Shown: piece after piece, positions 41,567 through 50,592 of the stretch
How positions within the stretch are numbered: the first letter of the stretch is position 1
Layout of the letters: each line of letters begins with the position of its first letter
Assembly (NCBI RefSeq): GCF_034927245.1
Contig: NZ_JAYFQK010000022.1
Span: forward strand, 33,957-97,956
DNA from: Desulfitobacterium_A sp034927245
GTDB lineage: Bacteria; Bacillota; Desulfitobacteriia; Desulfitobacteriales; Desulfitobacteriaceae
Length of the DNA: 64,000 nt
Direction: 5' to 3'
Position numbers and translations under genes: made by a program
The notes under the pieces: model-generated
Told to the model about the DNA's origin: nothing
The model's database searches: none
The model's input: only the letters and a program-made list of their open reading frames with translations

Positions 41567-43117
41567 CTATTTAGCATAATCAACAGCACGTGTCTCCCGA
41601 ATAACGACCACTTTTATCTGTCCGGGATATTCAAGTTCTTCTTCGATTCGTTTGCTAATTTCATGCGCCATACGCGGAGCTAAAACATCGTCTACTTTGT
41701 CTGGTTTCACGATAATTCTGATTTCACGACCAGCCTGGATTGCATAAGATTTTTCAACACCTTCAAACGTATCCGCGATCTCCTCTAGCTTTTGTAAGCG
41801 TTTAATATAAGATTCTAGAGTTTCACGCCGAGCTCCCGGACGGGCAGCTGAAACTGCATCTGCAGCTGATACCAAAACCGCAACAATCGTCTTAGCTTCA
41901 ACATCGCCATGATGAGCTTCAATCGCATGAATAACATCAGTAGATTCTTTGTACTTTTTCGCGAGATCAACGCCGATTTCAACATGCGTTCCTTCTGTAT
42001 CATGGTCAACGGCTTTTCCGATATCATGCAATAAGCCGGCACGTTTAGCAAGCTGTACATCGACTCCAAGTTCTGCAGCCATCAAACCTGCCAGATGAGA
42101 AACCTCGATAGAATGCTTAAGCACATTTTGTCCATAGCTTGTCCTGAACTTTAATCTTCCCAAGAGTCTGACGAGTTCAGGATGTAATCCATGCACTCCC
42201 GTATCAAAGGTTGCCTGCTCACCCTCTTCACGGATTTTCTGCTCAACTTCTTTCTGAGCTTTTTCAACCATTTCTTCAATCCGTGCGGGATGAATTCGGC
42301 CATCAGCAATCAGTTTTTCCAAAGCGATACGGGCAACTTCCCTTCGAATGGGATCAAACCCGGAAAGTATAACAGCCTCCGGAGTGTCATCAATGATTAG
42401 GTCAATACCTGTTAAGGTTTCAAGTGTTCGGATATTCCGACCCTCACGGCCAATGATTCTTCCTTTCATCTCATCGCTGGGCAGAGCAACAACAGAAACA
42501 GTGGTTTCTGCTACATGATCCGCGGCACAACGTTGAATGGCCATTGAAATAATATTCTTTGCCCTTTTCTCGGCTTCTTCCTTAGCCCGAGTTTCAATCT
42601 CTTTTATCATAATTGCGGATTCGTATTGAACTTCCTGTTCTACATTATGCAAAAGGATTTGTTTTGCCTCTTCAGTCGAAAGGCCGGATATTCGTTCTAA
42701 TTCTTCCTTTTGCTTTGCAACTGTCTCACTAAGAGTTTCGCGCAGACTATCGGCTTCCTCTTCTTTGCGGCGGAGATTTTCTTCCTTACGTTCGAGAGTC
42801 TCCATTTTACGGTCCAGTGTTTCTTCTTTTTGTGTAATCCGACGTTCCAAGCGTTGAACTTCAGAGCGACGCTCCCGGACCTCTTTTTCTGCATCATTGC
42901 GAATTTGCATTACTTCTTCTTTAGCAGCAACAACTAACTCTCGACGTTTGGCTTCCGCCGTTACCTGTGCATTATCAACGATATGTTTTGCTTCTTCTTC
43001 GGCAGAACCGATTACTTTCTCTGCCGTATTTTTACGAACGATCCACCCTACAAAGCCACCTATGCCAAGTGCAAATATCACCAGCACTCCAGATACGATA
43101 ATACCTGTAACCCCCAA
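41567..43117 (-). CDS. rny: Ribonuclease Y
   Basis: Membrane-anchored endoribonuclease initiating mRNA decay, 516 residues. N-terminal transmembrane helix (IIVSGVLVIFALGIGGFVGW), a long coiled coil of Glu/Arg/Lys (about 30-200), a KH domain (GRIIGREGRNIRTLE) and the HD nuclease domain (HDIGKAVDHD). Start is TTG at 43117 after GGAGGTGAAATCC. Its long leader contains a terminator (see 43172-43203), so rny may be attenuated. Confidence 0.97.
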   Translation of the reverse strand: MGVTGIIVSGVLVIFALGIGGFVGWIVRKNTAEKVIGSAEEEAKHIVDNAQVTAEAKRRELVVAAKEEVMQIRNDAEKEVRERRSEVQRLERRITQKEETLDRKMETLERKEENLRRKEEEADSLRETLSETVAKQKEELERISGLSTEEAKQILLHNVEQEVQYESAIMIKEIETRAKEEAEKRAKNIISMAIQRCAADHVAETTVSVVALPSDEMKGRIIGREGRNIRTLETLTGIDLIIDDTPEAVILSGFDPIRREVARIALEKLIADGRIHPARIEEMVEKAQKEVEQKIREEGEQATFDTGVHGLHPELVRLLGRLKFRTSYGQNVLKHSIEVSHLAGLMAAELGVDVQLAKRAGLLHDIGKAVDHDTEGTHVEIGVDLAKKYKESTDVIHAIEAHHGDVEAKTIVAVLVSAADAVSAARPGARRETLESYIKRLQKLEEIADTFEGVEKSYAIQAGREIRIIVKPDKVDDVLAPRMAHEISKRIEEELEYPGQIKVVVIRETRAVDYAK

Positions 43118-43171
43118 GTGGATTTCACCTCCCTTGTTCTTGTGATATATTCAATTAATTAACTCGAAATA

Positions 43172-43203
43172 ATAGAAAAAAACTGGATTTGACGCCAGTT
43201 TCG
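43172..43203 (-). terminator. Intrinsic terminator inside the rny leader (possible attenuator)
   Basis: Minus-strand AAACTGG / CCAGTTT stem with TTTTTTTC, located between the rny promoter (43361-43389) and the rny start at 43117. No gene ends just upstream except recX 250 bases away, so premature termination of rny transcripts is more likely than a simple recX terminator. Confidence 0.55.
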
Positions 43204-43360
43204 ATAAAAATACCCCTATGAGCAGACAAATCCTAAAATTCGTCCCCTATTCCTACAAACCCAAACGCGCTAGCTAAAAACCCTCCATATTTTATACTAA
43301 CAACGATGAAATCTATAAGAAAACCATAAAGGTCATTTACGTAAACAGGCTTCTTAGTTG

Positions 43361-43389
43361 AGTTTAATATCTTTTGAAAAAATTGTCAA
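43361..43389 (-). promoter_or_regulatory. Sigma-A-type promoter of rny
   Basis: Minus-strand TTGACA, 17-base spacer, TAAACT. The 338-base gap 43118-43455 holds this promoter, the leader terminator and no ORF. Confidence 0.7.
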
Positions 43390-43455
43390 GAATCTCCTCC
43401 ACACTGCGGCTTTCAGAGGTTTTGTGAATACACTTAAAATAGTTTAGCAGATAGT

Positions 43456-43974
43456 TTAGTTCCATCCCGATGACTCTTCAAGCGCTTGGCGAATAACTTG
43501 CTGGGGATATCCTTTGATCATGAGTTTCTGCCCGATTTTTTGTTTAAGAAAAACTTCCCGAGGAATATAAGCATATGTTTTTTTATATTGATATGTTTTA
43601 TCCCAACGCCTGCTTTCCTCAGACCACATTTTCTTAGCTAAATTAGTACACTGATCTAACTCCCGTTCCGGTTCGTATAAATCTTGTAATACCTCTTTGA
43701 CAAGCTCCGGGGCAATACCGCGCCGCAGCAGCTCCTGGTTTACTCTCTTCTGAGAATAGCTGGCTAATTTTGTTTGTGCAAAAGAAAGAGCCACATTTCT
43801 GTCATTAATATATCCCCAGCCTTCGACTCTTTCTATAGTCTCAATAATTTCCGCTTCACTGTAGCCTTTCCTCTCAAGGCGGGATATTAGTTCATAGCGC
43901 GTTAAAGCTCTTCTGCTCAGGTAAGTCAGGGCAGCATCAAGCGCACTTCGCTGACTGATGATCTTATTCTTCAT
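43456..43974 (-). CDS. recX: Regulatory protein RecX
   Basis: RecA inhibitor/modulator of 172 residues composed of RecX three-helix repeats: SQRSALDAALTYLSRRALTRYEL, then NDRNVALSFAQTKLASYSQKRVNQELLRRGI. ATG 43974 overlaps the recA end by 11 bases and is coupled to it; the frame extends 29 residues further upstream within recA but a recX start so far inside recA is unlikely. Co-expressed with recA. Confidence 0.9.
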   Translation of the reverse strand: MKNKIISQRSALDAALTYLSRRALTRYELISRLERKGYSEAEIIETIERVEGWGYINDRNVALSFAQTKLASYSQKRVNQELLRRGIAPELVKEVLQDLYEPERELDQCTNLAKKMWSEESRRWDKTYQYKKTYAYIPREVFLKQKIGQKLMIKGYPQQVIRQALEESSGWN

Positions 43975-45007
43975 CACCTTGTCCCGGTTCCGGAGTATCA
44001 TCTGAAGAAGGCGCTGTGGCCGTATTATTGAGCCGAATCTTTTCTTCGATTTCCTTTGCAATATCCGGATGCTGCTTCAAGTATTCTTTAGCATTTTCTC
44101 TGCCCTGGCCTAAACGTTCCCCATTATAAGAATACCATGCACCCGATTTATTGACGATGTCCATGTCAGTACCGACATCAATAATGCTTCCTTCACGGGA
44201 AATACCTTCACCATACATGATGTCAAATTCTGCGGTTTTAAACGGAGGAGCGACTTTATTCTTAACAACCTTAACCTTTGTACGATTGCCAATCATATCT
44301 TGACCCTGTTTCAAGGTTTCTGCCCGCCGAACCTCCATCCGGATCGTTGCATAGAATTTTAACGCTCTGCCGCCCGTTGTTGTTTCGGGATTGCCAAACA
44401 TTACTCCGACTTTTTCACGGATTTGGTTAATAAAAACAACTGCAGTATTGCTTTTACTGATGGCGCCGGTCAATTTACGCAAGGCTTGGGACATCAGACG
44501 GGCATGCAGTCCTACGTGAGAATCGCCCATTTCCCCTTCAATTTCAGCCCGCGGAACAAGTGCGGCTACGGAGTCGATAACAACCACATCGACCGCACCG
44601 CTCCGTACCAATGCTTCACAAATCTCTAAACCTTGTTCTCCGGTATCAGGCTGGGATATGAGCAGATTATCAATGTTTACTCCAAGTGCCTTCGCATATA
44701 CGGGATCAAGGGCATGCTCTGCATCAATAAATGCAGCAGTCCCGCCCATTTTTTGGGCCTCCGCAATAATATGTAAGGCGACAGTAGTTTTCCCCGAGGA
44801 TTCCGGTCCATAAATTTCAATGATTCTTCCCCTCGGTATTCCTCCAACTCCCAAAGCTATATCCAGAGATAAGGCACCCGTTGGGATAACATCGACTGCC
44901 ATCTTCGCACTCGCTTCTCCCAATCTCATAATGGAACCCTTACCAAACTGCTTTTCAATCTGGCTTAAAGCCATATCTAGAGCCTTTAGCTTGTCAGCCC
45001 CTGCCAT
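43964..45007 (-). CDS. recA: Recombinase RecA
   Basis: DNA strand exchange and SOS co-protease, 347 residues. GPESSGKTT is Walker A, VVVIDSVAALVPRAEIEGEMGD contains Walker B and L1, FINQIREKVGVMFGNPETTTGG and later L2. ATG 45007 has a strong AAAGGAGG; 16 codons upstream are not RecA. C-terminus is acidic as usual. Preceded by a promoter with an overlapping LexA box. Confidence 0.99.
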   Translation of the reverse strand: MAGADKLKALDMALSQIEKQFGKGSIMRLGEASAKMAVDVIPTGALSLDIALGVGGIPRGRIIEIYGPESSGKTTVALHIIAEAQKMGGTAAFIDAEHALDPVYAKALGVNIDNLLISQPDTGEQGLEICEALVRSGAVDVVVIDSVAALVPRAEIEGEMGDSHVGLHARLMSQALRKLTGAISKSNTAVVFINQIREKVGVMFGNPETTTGGRALKFYATIRMEVRRAETLKQGQDMIGNRTKVKVVKNKVAPPFKTAEFDIMYGEGISREGSIIDVGTDMDIVNKSGAWYSYNGERLGQGRENAKEYLKQHPDIAKEIEEKIRLNNTATAPSSDDTPEPGQGDEE

Positions 45008-45053
45008 TGATCTTCCTCCTTTAACCGAAATATAAACACATAAACCTAATAAC

Positions 45054-45101
45054 AAAACATTTGTTCGATTTTAATTATACTTTATCCTTAATCCTTGTCA
45101 A
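45054..45101 (-). promoter_or_regulatory. recA promoter with overlapping LexA (SOS) box
   Basis: Minus-strand TTGACA (45096-45101), 16-base spacer, TATAAT (45074-45079), both exact consensus hexamers. Just downstream CGAACAAATGTTTT (45054-45067) matches the Gram-positive LexA box CGAACnnnnGTTCG with its first half exact. The operator sits at the start of transcription, the usual geometry for repression. Confidence 0.82.
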
Positions 45102-45175
45102 TCTCTTTTCCGGGATAATACAATCTACGACAAAATACTGTAATAATAGTGAAAGAGATTAAAATTTAATAGAAA

Positions 45176-45215
45176 AGCCTCCCCAAAGCAGGATTTACCT
45201 TCGGGAGGCATTTGA
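45176..45215 (-). terminator. Terminator of the TerC gene
   Basis: GCCTCCC / GGGGAGGC hairpin on the minus strand with TTTTCTATT. Confidence 0.82.
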
Positions 45216-45222
45216 ATATAAA

Positions 45223-45918
45223 CTACGCTATTTTATTTTGAATATCTTTTTGTCCCTTAGATTTAGAATTATTTTTCTTCTTTAGAATATTTCCAATAAC
45301 AATAACCCCGATCGCCAAAACACCCGGAATCAAATAATTGAGAATGGCTGTTTTTGTTAAAAAACTAAAAAATGAGTCATTCAAGATCATGCCGCCGGCT
45401 GTCCAACCCAAAAGGCCGGCTCCCAGAGAAATTAGCCACGTCCATTTCTTCATAAGTTTTGAAATAATCGTACTGCCGAAAATAACAACCGGAATACTAA
45501 TCATTAAACCAAAGATTAAGAGCAATATATTCCCTTTGGATGCCCCTGCAACAGCGAGTACATTATCTAAACTCATTAGGAAATCCGCAAAAATAATCGT
45601 TTGAATGGCTTCCCCAAGACTTCCCGCTGCTTGAATATTTTCATCATTTTCATTGCCCCTAAGAAGGTTTATCGCAATCACGATCAGCAAGATACCGCCA
45701 ATCGCCTGAACAAAAGGCAGTTTTAAGACCATTACAGCAATCGATGCTAAGATAATCCTAAGGGTGACTGCGCCAAAAGTTCCCCAAAAGATTCCTTTCT
45801 TTCGATCCTTGTCGTTTAAACGCAGTGTCGCTAAGGCTATAACTACAGCATTATCTCCGCTTAATACTAAATCGATGGCAACAATACTCAGTACTCCACC
45901 TAAAAGTCCTGCATCCAT
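45223..45918 (-). CDS. TerC family integral membrane protein
   Basis: 231 residues, seven predicted helices. The two acidic TerC signatures are present: DLVLSGDNAVVIALATLRL near residue 16 and DFLMSLDNVLAVAGAS near 111, probable metal sites. YjbE/YkoY-type members export manganese during protein secretion. I looked for a yybP-ykoY Mn2+ riboswitch in the 150-base upstream gap and did not see it. Downstream of the DEAD helicase on the same strand, with separate terminator. Confidence 0.9.
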   Translation of the reverse strand: MDAGLLGGVLSIVAIDLVLSGDNAVVIALATLRLNDKDRKKGIFWGTFGAVTLRIILASIAVMVLKLPFVQAIGGILLIVIAINLLRGNENDENIQAAGSLGEAIQTIIFADFLMSLDNVLAVAGASKGNILLLIFGLMISIPVVIFGSTIISKLMKKWTWLISLGAGLLGWTAGGMILNDSFFSFLTKTAILNYLIPGVLAIGVIVIGNILKKKNNSKSKGQKDIQNKIA

Positions 45919-45999
45919 TTAATGTTCCATCCCTTTATTTACGATTTCCTGACTATATATCATATCATTTTCCCACTTAATTGTCGAATAAACAATCGG

Positions 46000-46037
46000 A
46001 CAGCAGTACTCTGTACCCAGAGTACTGCTGTCCTAAA
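46000..46037 (-). terminator. Terminator of the DEAD-box helicase gene
   Basis: Perfect GGACAGCAGTACTCTG / CAGAGTACTGCTGTCC stem on the minus strand. The downstream side on the minus strand is A/T-rich but has only a modest T run (GATTGTTTATT). Confidence 0.8.
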
Positions 46038-46062
46038 ATCATAAGCTTATCTATTTGGAAAT

Positions 46063-47652
46063 TTACCGTGCTTTGGCAGGTTCAACATTAACCTTCCGAC
46101 CTTTGATGAAATTCTGATGCATACAACTCAAAACTCGATTTGCATACTCCTCCGGTACTTCAACAAAAGTAAACTTATCATAAATATTGATCATGCCAAT
46201 AATATTTCCGGGTATACCGCTTTCATCGGCAATCCAGCGAACAATATCTTGCGGTCTGATCTGTTGAAGCCGGCCAATGTTCATAAACAGACGGACCATT
46301 CCCGGAGCAGCTCCTGTATTTCCAAAGTTAAATTCTTCTTCTTCGTCAACACGTTCATCGGCTCCCTCTACTGCATATTTCAAGGCGGCAGCCGCAACGT
46401 CGATTGAATCATATTCTTCAAGCAAGGCACTCACGATCGGTCGATACGTTGCTAAATTATCCTTTTGGATTAGCTTAACAAGCTGTTCTTTGAGGTTATC
46501 TGCTTGTCTTTCACTTACATCAGCTAACGAAGGCAGTTCCTGACGGACAATACGCGTCTTTATCAAGCGCTCAATCAGGCGTAGTTGACGATATTCACGG
46601 GAAGTAATCAGTGTTATGGCTTGCCCTTTTCTTCCGGCCCGGCCTGTCCTGCCGATCCGGTGAACATAGGATTCGGGATCTTGAGGAATATCAAAGTTGA
46701 TAACATGGGTTACATTATCAATATCCAAACCTCGGGCTGCGACATCAGTTGCCACAAGCAACTCAATCTTCCCATCCCGGAAACGTTTCATAACGCGATC
46801 CCGTTGTTGTTGACTTAAATCTCCATGCAAAGCATCCGCAAAATATCCCCGTGCTTCTAAACTGGCGACAAGCTCGTCGACCCCGCGCTTTGTCCTGCAG
46901 AAAATAATCGCTTGACCGATATCTTCCATATCGATAATACGGCAAAGGGCATCGACTTTAATTTTCTCCCGTGTCTCGTAATAAACTTGTTCAATGAGCG
47001 GAACTGTTAATTCGTCCCGACTGACCGCAATAGATTTGGGAGTTTTCATGTAATGTTGAGCTAATTTACGGATAGCCGGCGGCATCGTTGCCGAAAACAG
47101 CATCACTTGACGTTCTTCTTGGGGAACTTCCTTTAGAATATTCTCGATATCCTCGACAAAACCCATGTCAAGCATTTCGTCCGCTTCATCGAGAACAACC
47201 GTTTTGACATATTGCAGTTTTAAGGTACCCCGCTTCAAATGATCGAGGATCCGTCCGGGCGTACCCACAACGACCTGACTTCCAAAGCGAAGAGCTCGGA
47301 TCTGGCGATCGATCGATTGTCCCCCATAAATCGGGAGAATCTTAACGTGTCGGTATTTACCAATCTTGGCAAGCTCTTCAGATACTTGCACGGCCAGTTC
47401 CCGTGTTGGACTCAGAATAATAGCCTGAACAGCCTGAAATTTGGGATTCGCCCTTTCAATAATGGGAATACCAAAAGCTGCGGTTTTACCTGTTCCTGTC
47501 TGAGCTTGTCCAATTAAGTCTACACCTTCAAGTGCTAGAGGAATCGCTTCCTTCTGAATTGGTGAAGGCTCCTCAAAACCCATTTCTGAAAGCGATTGTA
47601 AAACCTGTTTGCTTAAAGCGATTTCTCCGAAGGATTGTAAACGTTCAACCAT
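46063..47652 (-). CDS. DEAD-box RNA helicase (CshA/DeaD-like)
   Basis: ATP-dependent RNA helicase of 529 residues. Q motif SEMGFEEPSPIQKEAIPLAL, motif I AQTGTGKT, DEAD in VVLDEADEMLDMGF, SAT, and HRIGRTGRAGRKG. A C-terminal RRM-like DbpA/CshA domain (about 440-525, MVRLFMNIGRLQQIRPQDIVRWI) is retained. ATG 47652 lies 4 bases after the cinA stop, with its AAAGGAG inside cinA; the frame extends 8 residues upstream via TTG. Role in ribosome assembly or mRNA decay, related to nearby rny. Confidence 0.93.
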   Translation of the reverse strand: MVERLQSFGEIALSKQVLQSLSEMGFEEPSPIQKEAIPLALEGVDLIGQAQTGTGKTAAFGIPIIERANPKFQAVQAIILSPTRELAVQVSEELAKIGKYRHVKILPIYGGQSIDRQIRALRFGSQVVVGTPGRILDHLKRGTLKLQYVKTVVLDEADEMLDMGFVEDIENILKEVPQEERQVMLFSATMPPAIRKLAQHYMKTPKSIAVSRDELTVPLIEQVYYETREKIKVDALCRIIDMEDIGQAIIFCRTKRGVDELVASLEARGYFADALHGDLSQQQRDRVMKRFRDGKIELLVATDVAARGLDIDNVTHVINFDIPQDPESYVHRIGRTGRAGRKGQAITLITSREYRQLRLIERLIKTRIVRQELPSLADVSERQADNLKEQLVKLIQKDNLATYRPIVSALLEEYDSIDVAAAALKYAVEGADERVDEEEEFNFGNTGAAPGMVRLFMNIGRLQQIRPQDIVRWIADESGIPGNIIGMINIYDKFTFVEVPEEYANRVLSCMHQNFIKGRKVNVEPAKAR

Positions 47653-47656
47653 ATAA

Positions 47657-48913
47657 CTATAATGTGCTCCTTTCAACCTTTAACATAAATTGACGAACTA
47701 AATCTAGGGCAGCCTTTACCGACAATTGCCGAATTGACTCCCTCTGACCATGAAACTGAAATTTGCTCGCTTGGACGCCTTCCGGTGTGGCCAATCCGAT
47801 ATAGACTAAGCCTACCGGTTTTTCATCGTTTCCACCACCTGGACCGGCTATTCCTGTAATTCCGACCGCAAGATCAGACCCCGTTCGCTCTTTCACTCCT
47901 ACAGCCATCTCACATGCCGTTTCTGGACTAACCGCACCATACGTTCGCAATGTTTGGGGATTAACTCCCAGAAACTTCTCTTTTAATGAATTAGAATAAC
48001 TTACGACCCCACCCAAATAAAATTCAGAACTACCGGGCTCTTGCGTTAACATTGCTCCCAGCAGTCCTCCCGTACATGATTCCGCTGTAGAGATCATTTT
48101 TTGCTGGGATTTTAAAAGTCCATTTACAATTCCCAACATGGTTTCATTATCCGTTCCAAATACCCCAGCTTTCAAACGTTCCCTGATGATCCGCTCCGTC
48201 TTATCTAAAAGTACTTTAGCTTCCTGTTCATTCTTTTCGCGTACAACCAAGCGGACATGCATTTCCGAATGTTTGGCAAGCAACGTCATCCCCAGTTGAT
48301 CATTTCCCATCAAATCCTGTAAGGCTTCTTCGATCTCCGATTCTCCCAAACCAAAAATTTTAACCACCCGGCTATACATCCGTTTCGTATCGTTCGCAAC
48401 GAACCTTACCAATATTGGCAATACGAATTGCTCAAACATGGGTGTCATTTCAGCGGGGGGGCCAGGCAAGATCACAACCATCTTTCCCTTGTGCCGGATA
48501 ATTGCACCTGGGGCGGTCCCGTAATCGTTTTTAAGGATTATTGAACCTTCAGGGAAATAGGCTTCTTTTTCTTCGGTTTTAGGCATAACTGAGCCACGGC
48601 TCGAAAAAAAGTGCTGGATTCGCTCCAAGCTTCCAGGATCGAGCTGTAATTTCAAGCCTAGAACCTTAGCGACTAATTCCTTTGTCATATCATCAACAGT
48701 GGGTCCTGTTCCACCGGTCGTCAAGACCAGTTCCGAACGGTTAATAGCCTGCTCCAGAACCTGTTCAAGGCGTTCACGGTTATCCCCCACTGTGGTATGG
48801 TAATCGACTTCAATTCCAAGCTCTGATAATTGGCCCGTTAAATAATGGGCGCTGGTATTTAGAGTTTGTCCGAGTAGTATCTCGGTACCCGTAGCGACAA
48901 TTTCAGCTTTCAT
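47657..48913 (-). CDS. cinA: CinA family protein
   Basis: 418 residues: N-terminal MoaB/MPTb-like domain (EIVATGTEILLGQTLNTSAHYL, TTGGTGPTVDDMTKE, GPPAEMTPMFE) and C-terminal CinA domain (AESCTGGLLGAMLT, GITGIAGPGGG). Competence-inducible in Bacillus; other CinA proteins have NMN deamidase/ADP-ribose pyrophosphatase activity. Located close to recA as in many Firmicutes. Confidence 0.94.
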   Translation of the reverse strand: MKAEIVATGTEILLGQTLNTSAHYLTGQLSELGIEVDYHTTVGDNRERLEQVLEQAINRSELVLTTGGTGPTVDDMTKELVAKVLGLKLQLDPGSLERIQHFFSSRGSVMPKTEEKEAYFPEGSIILKNDYGTAPGAIIRHKGKMVVILPGPPAEMTPMFEQFVLPILVRFVANDTKRMYSRVVKIFGLGESEIEEALQDLMGNDQLGMTLLAKHSEMHVRLVVREKNEQEAKVLLDKTERIIRERLKAGVFGTDNETMLGIVNGLLKSQQKMISTAESCTGGLLGAMLTQEPGSSEFYLGGVVSYSNSLKEKFLGVNPQTLRTYGAVSPETACEMAVGVKERTGSDLAVGITGIAGPGGGNDEKPVGLVYIGLATPEGVQASKFQFHGQRESIRQLSVKAALDLVRQFMLKVERSTL

Positions 48914-49052
48914 AATATTTTATCACTCTCCACCATTAAACGCAAACTAATGCATTTTTATCCATCTATCAGGGATTCTCCTTCTTTTAAGGATTCCCAC
49001 TGCTTTCCTAATTATTTCTTATCATAAAATTATTATCCTTTAATAACCTTAA

Positions 49053-49104
49053 AAAAAGATTGCCGCACGACAAACATTTATTTCATCGTGCAACAATCTT
49101 CTCC
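49053..49104 (-). terminator. Terminator of the FtsH-like protease gene
   Basis: Minus-strand AAGATTG..TGCACGA / TCGTGC..CAATCTT with TTTTTTTAA, just after the CDS stop at 49107. Confidence 0.85.
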
Positions 49105-49106
49105 AT

Positions 49107-50579
49107 TTACGCTACCGTATTGAGGTAAGAACGGAGTTTTTCCCCGCAGATACTTTCCTCCACTTGTAAAACATCCGCAACCTTTCGTAGTACCGCTTTT
49201 CCTTGGGTTATGATCTCCCGGGTTCTTGCCTCAAGTGTATTGAGAATATCGTGGGTCACTTTCACCCTTTGATCTGCACTCAGTTTATTTACATCGACAA
49301 TCCCTAACTCTGACATACCTGAAGCGATCATTTTTTCAACTAATCGCAAAGATTGTTCATAGTCTCCTGCTGATCCTGTGCTGCGCACCCCTAAAATGGC
49401 TTCTTCTGCTAATGCACCGGCCAGGGCAATCATTATTTGCTCTTCGATCATCCCTTGGGTATAAAGATAAAGATCATCTTTCGGATAATGGCGGACATAC
49501 CCTAAAGCATTTCCTCTTGAACGAATGGAAATCTGGGAAACCGAATGAGGATGAACACTTTCTGCAAGTAAAGCATGACCACTTTCATGAACTGCTACCC
49601 GTTGTAATTCCTCCTCAGTCGGTTTACGATCAAGTTTTTCTCCTAATAATACTTTTTCCACGGCTTCACGGAAATGCCGCATCTCGATTTTCTGAGCGTC
49701 ATCACGTAATGCAAAAACAGCGGCTTCATTCGAAACACTTTCAAGATGTGCCCCAGAAAAGCTGAATGTTTCTTGAGCAATCTTACCTAGATCAACATCT
49801 TTTGCTAACGGTTTATTGCGGGTATGGATGTTAAGAATCGCCAATCTACCTTCCTTATCCGGTAAATCAACTTTAACTTGGCGATCAAAGCGGCCCGGTC
49901 TCAGCAACGCCTGGTCAAGGGCTTCAGAGCGATTCGTCGCTGCGAGTACCAATATTTGAATATCCTGTTCTATCCCCAATCCATCCATTTCAACCAAAAG
50001 CTGGTTTAGGGTTTGATCATATTCATGGTGTGATACATTACTTCCACGCTTCGCTCCAAGAATATCAATCTCATCAATAAATATAATCGAGCTCGACTTT
50101 TTTTCTTTGCGTGCCAGATCTTTAGCTCTGCGGAATAATTTGCGAACGCGTTCGGCACCGACCCCTGCATACATTTCCACAAATTCGCTGCCCGATATGG
50201 CAATAAAAGCTGAATTAGTATAGCGTGCGGCGGCCTTTGCTAAAAGGGTTTTGCCTGTTCCCGGCGGACCGGATAAGAGAATTCCCTTCAGCGGACGAAT
50301 TCCCAGTTCCTTCATGCGTTCTGAATATAACAGAAAATCTAAAGCTTCCTTCAATTCCTTTTTAGCAGCGCTCTGACCGCCGATATCCTCAAAATCTACA
50401 GAAGTATCAGAGATTTGAATTCCTCTTCCCGCTGTATTTAATCCTTGTTTTTGGATGACCATTTTCCAGATAATAAATGCCCCAATGCCTACAAGCCCCA
50501 AAGGAAATACATTATAACCAATCACCCCCAAGAAAAAGAAAATTCCAATTCCGGTGCCTAATGCTATATCAATCCCCAT
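49107..50579 (-). CDS. Short FtsH-like AAA+ zinc metalloprotease
   Basis: 490 residues, shorter than FtsH (over 600). Two hydrophobic helices in the first 45 residues are separated by only a few residues, so the usual extracytoplasmic FtsH domain is missing. AAA+ motifs are intact (Walker A GPPGTGKT, Walker B IIFIDEID, second region ATNRSEALDQALLRPGRFDRQ), and the protease motif is HESGH (HExxH) with the third ligand in GDYEQ. Downstream of a 172-residue single-pass protein, 13 bases apart. Confidence 0.9.
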   Translation of the reverse strand: MGIDIALGTGIGIFFFLGVIGYNVFPLGLVGIGAFIIWKMVIQKQGLNTAGRGIQISDTSVDFEDIGGQSAAKKELKEALDFLLYSERMKELGIRPLKGILLSGPPGTGKTLLAKAAARYTNSAFIAISGSEFVEMYAGVGAERVRKLFRRAKDLARKEKKSSSIIFIDEIDILGAKRGSNVSHHEYDQTLNQLLVEMDGLGIEQDIQILVLAATNRSEALDQALLRPGRFDRQVKVDLPDKEGRLAILNIHTRNKPLAKDVDLGKIAQETFSFSGAHLESVSNEAAVFALRDDAQKIEMRHFREAVEKVLLGEKLDRKPTEEELQRVAVHESGHALLAESVHPHSVSQISIRSRGNALGYVRHYPKDDLYLYTQGMIEEQIMIALAGALAEEAILGVRSTGSAGDYEQSLRLVEKMIASGMSELGIVDVNKLSADQRVKVTHDILNTLEARTREIITQGKAVLRKVADVLQVEESICGEKLRSYLNTVA

Positions 50580-50592
50580 TTTTCCTCACCTC

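Noticed and set aside
43975..44061. Longer RecX start lying 98 bases inside recA
   Set aside because: No SD and non-RecX residues; the ATG at 43974 with short overlap is more consistent.
45919..46062. Possible manganese (yybP-ykoY) riboswitch upstream of the TerC gene
   Set aside because: No typical conserved segments seen; only a terminator of the upstream helicase gene lies there.
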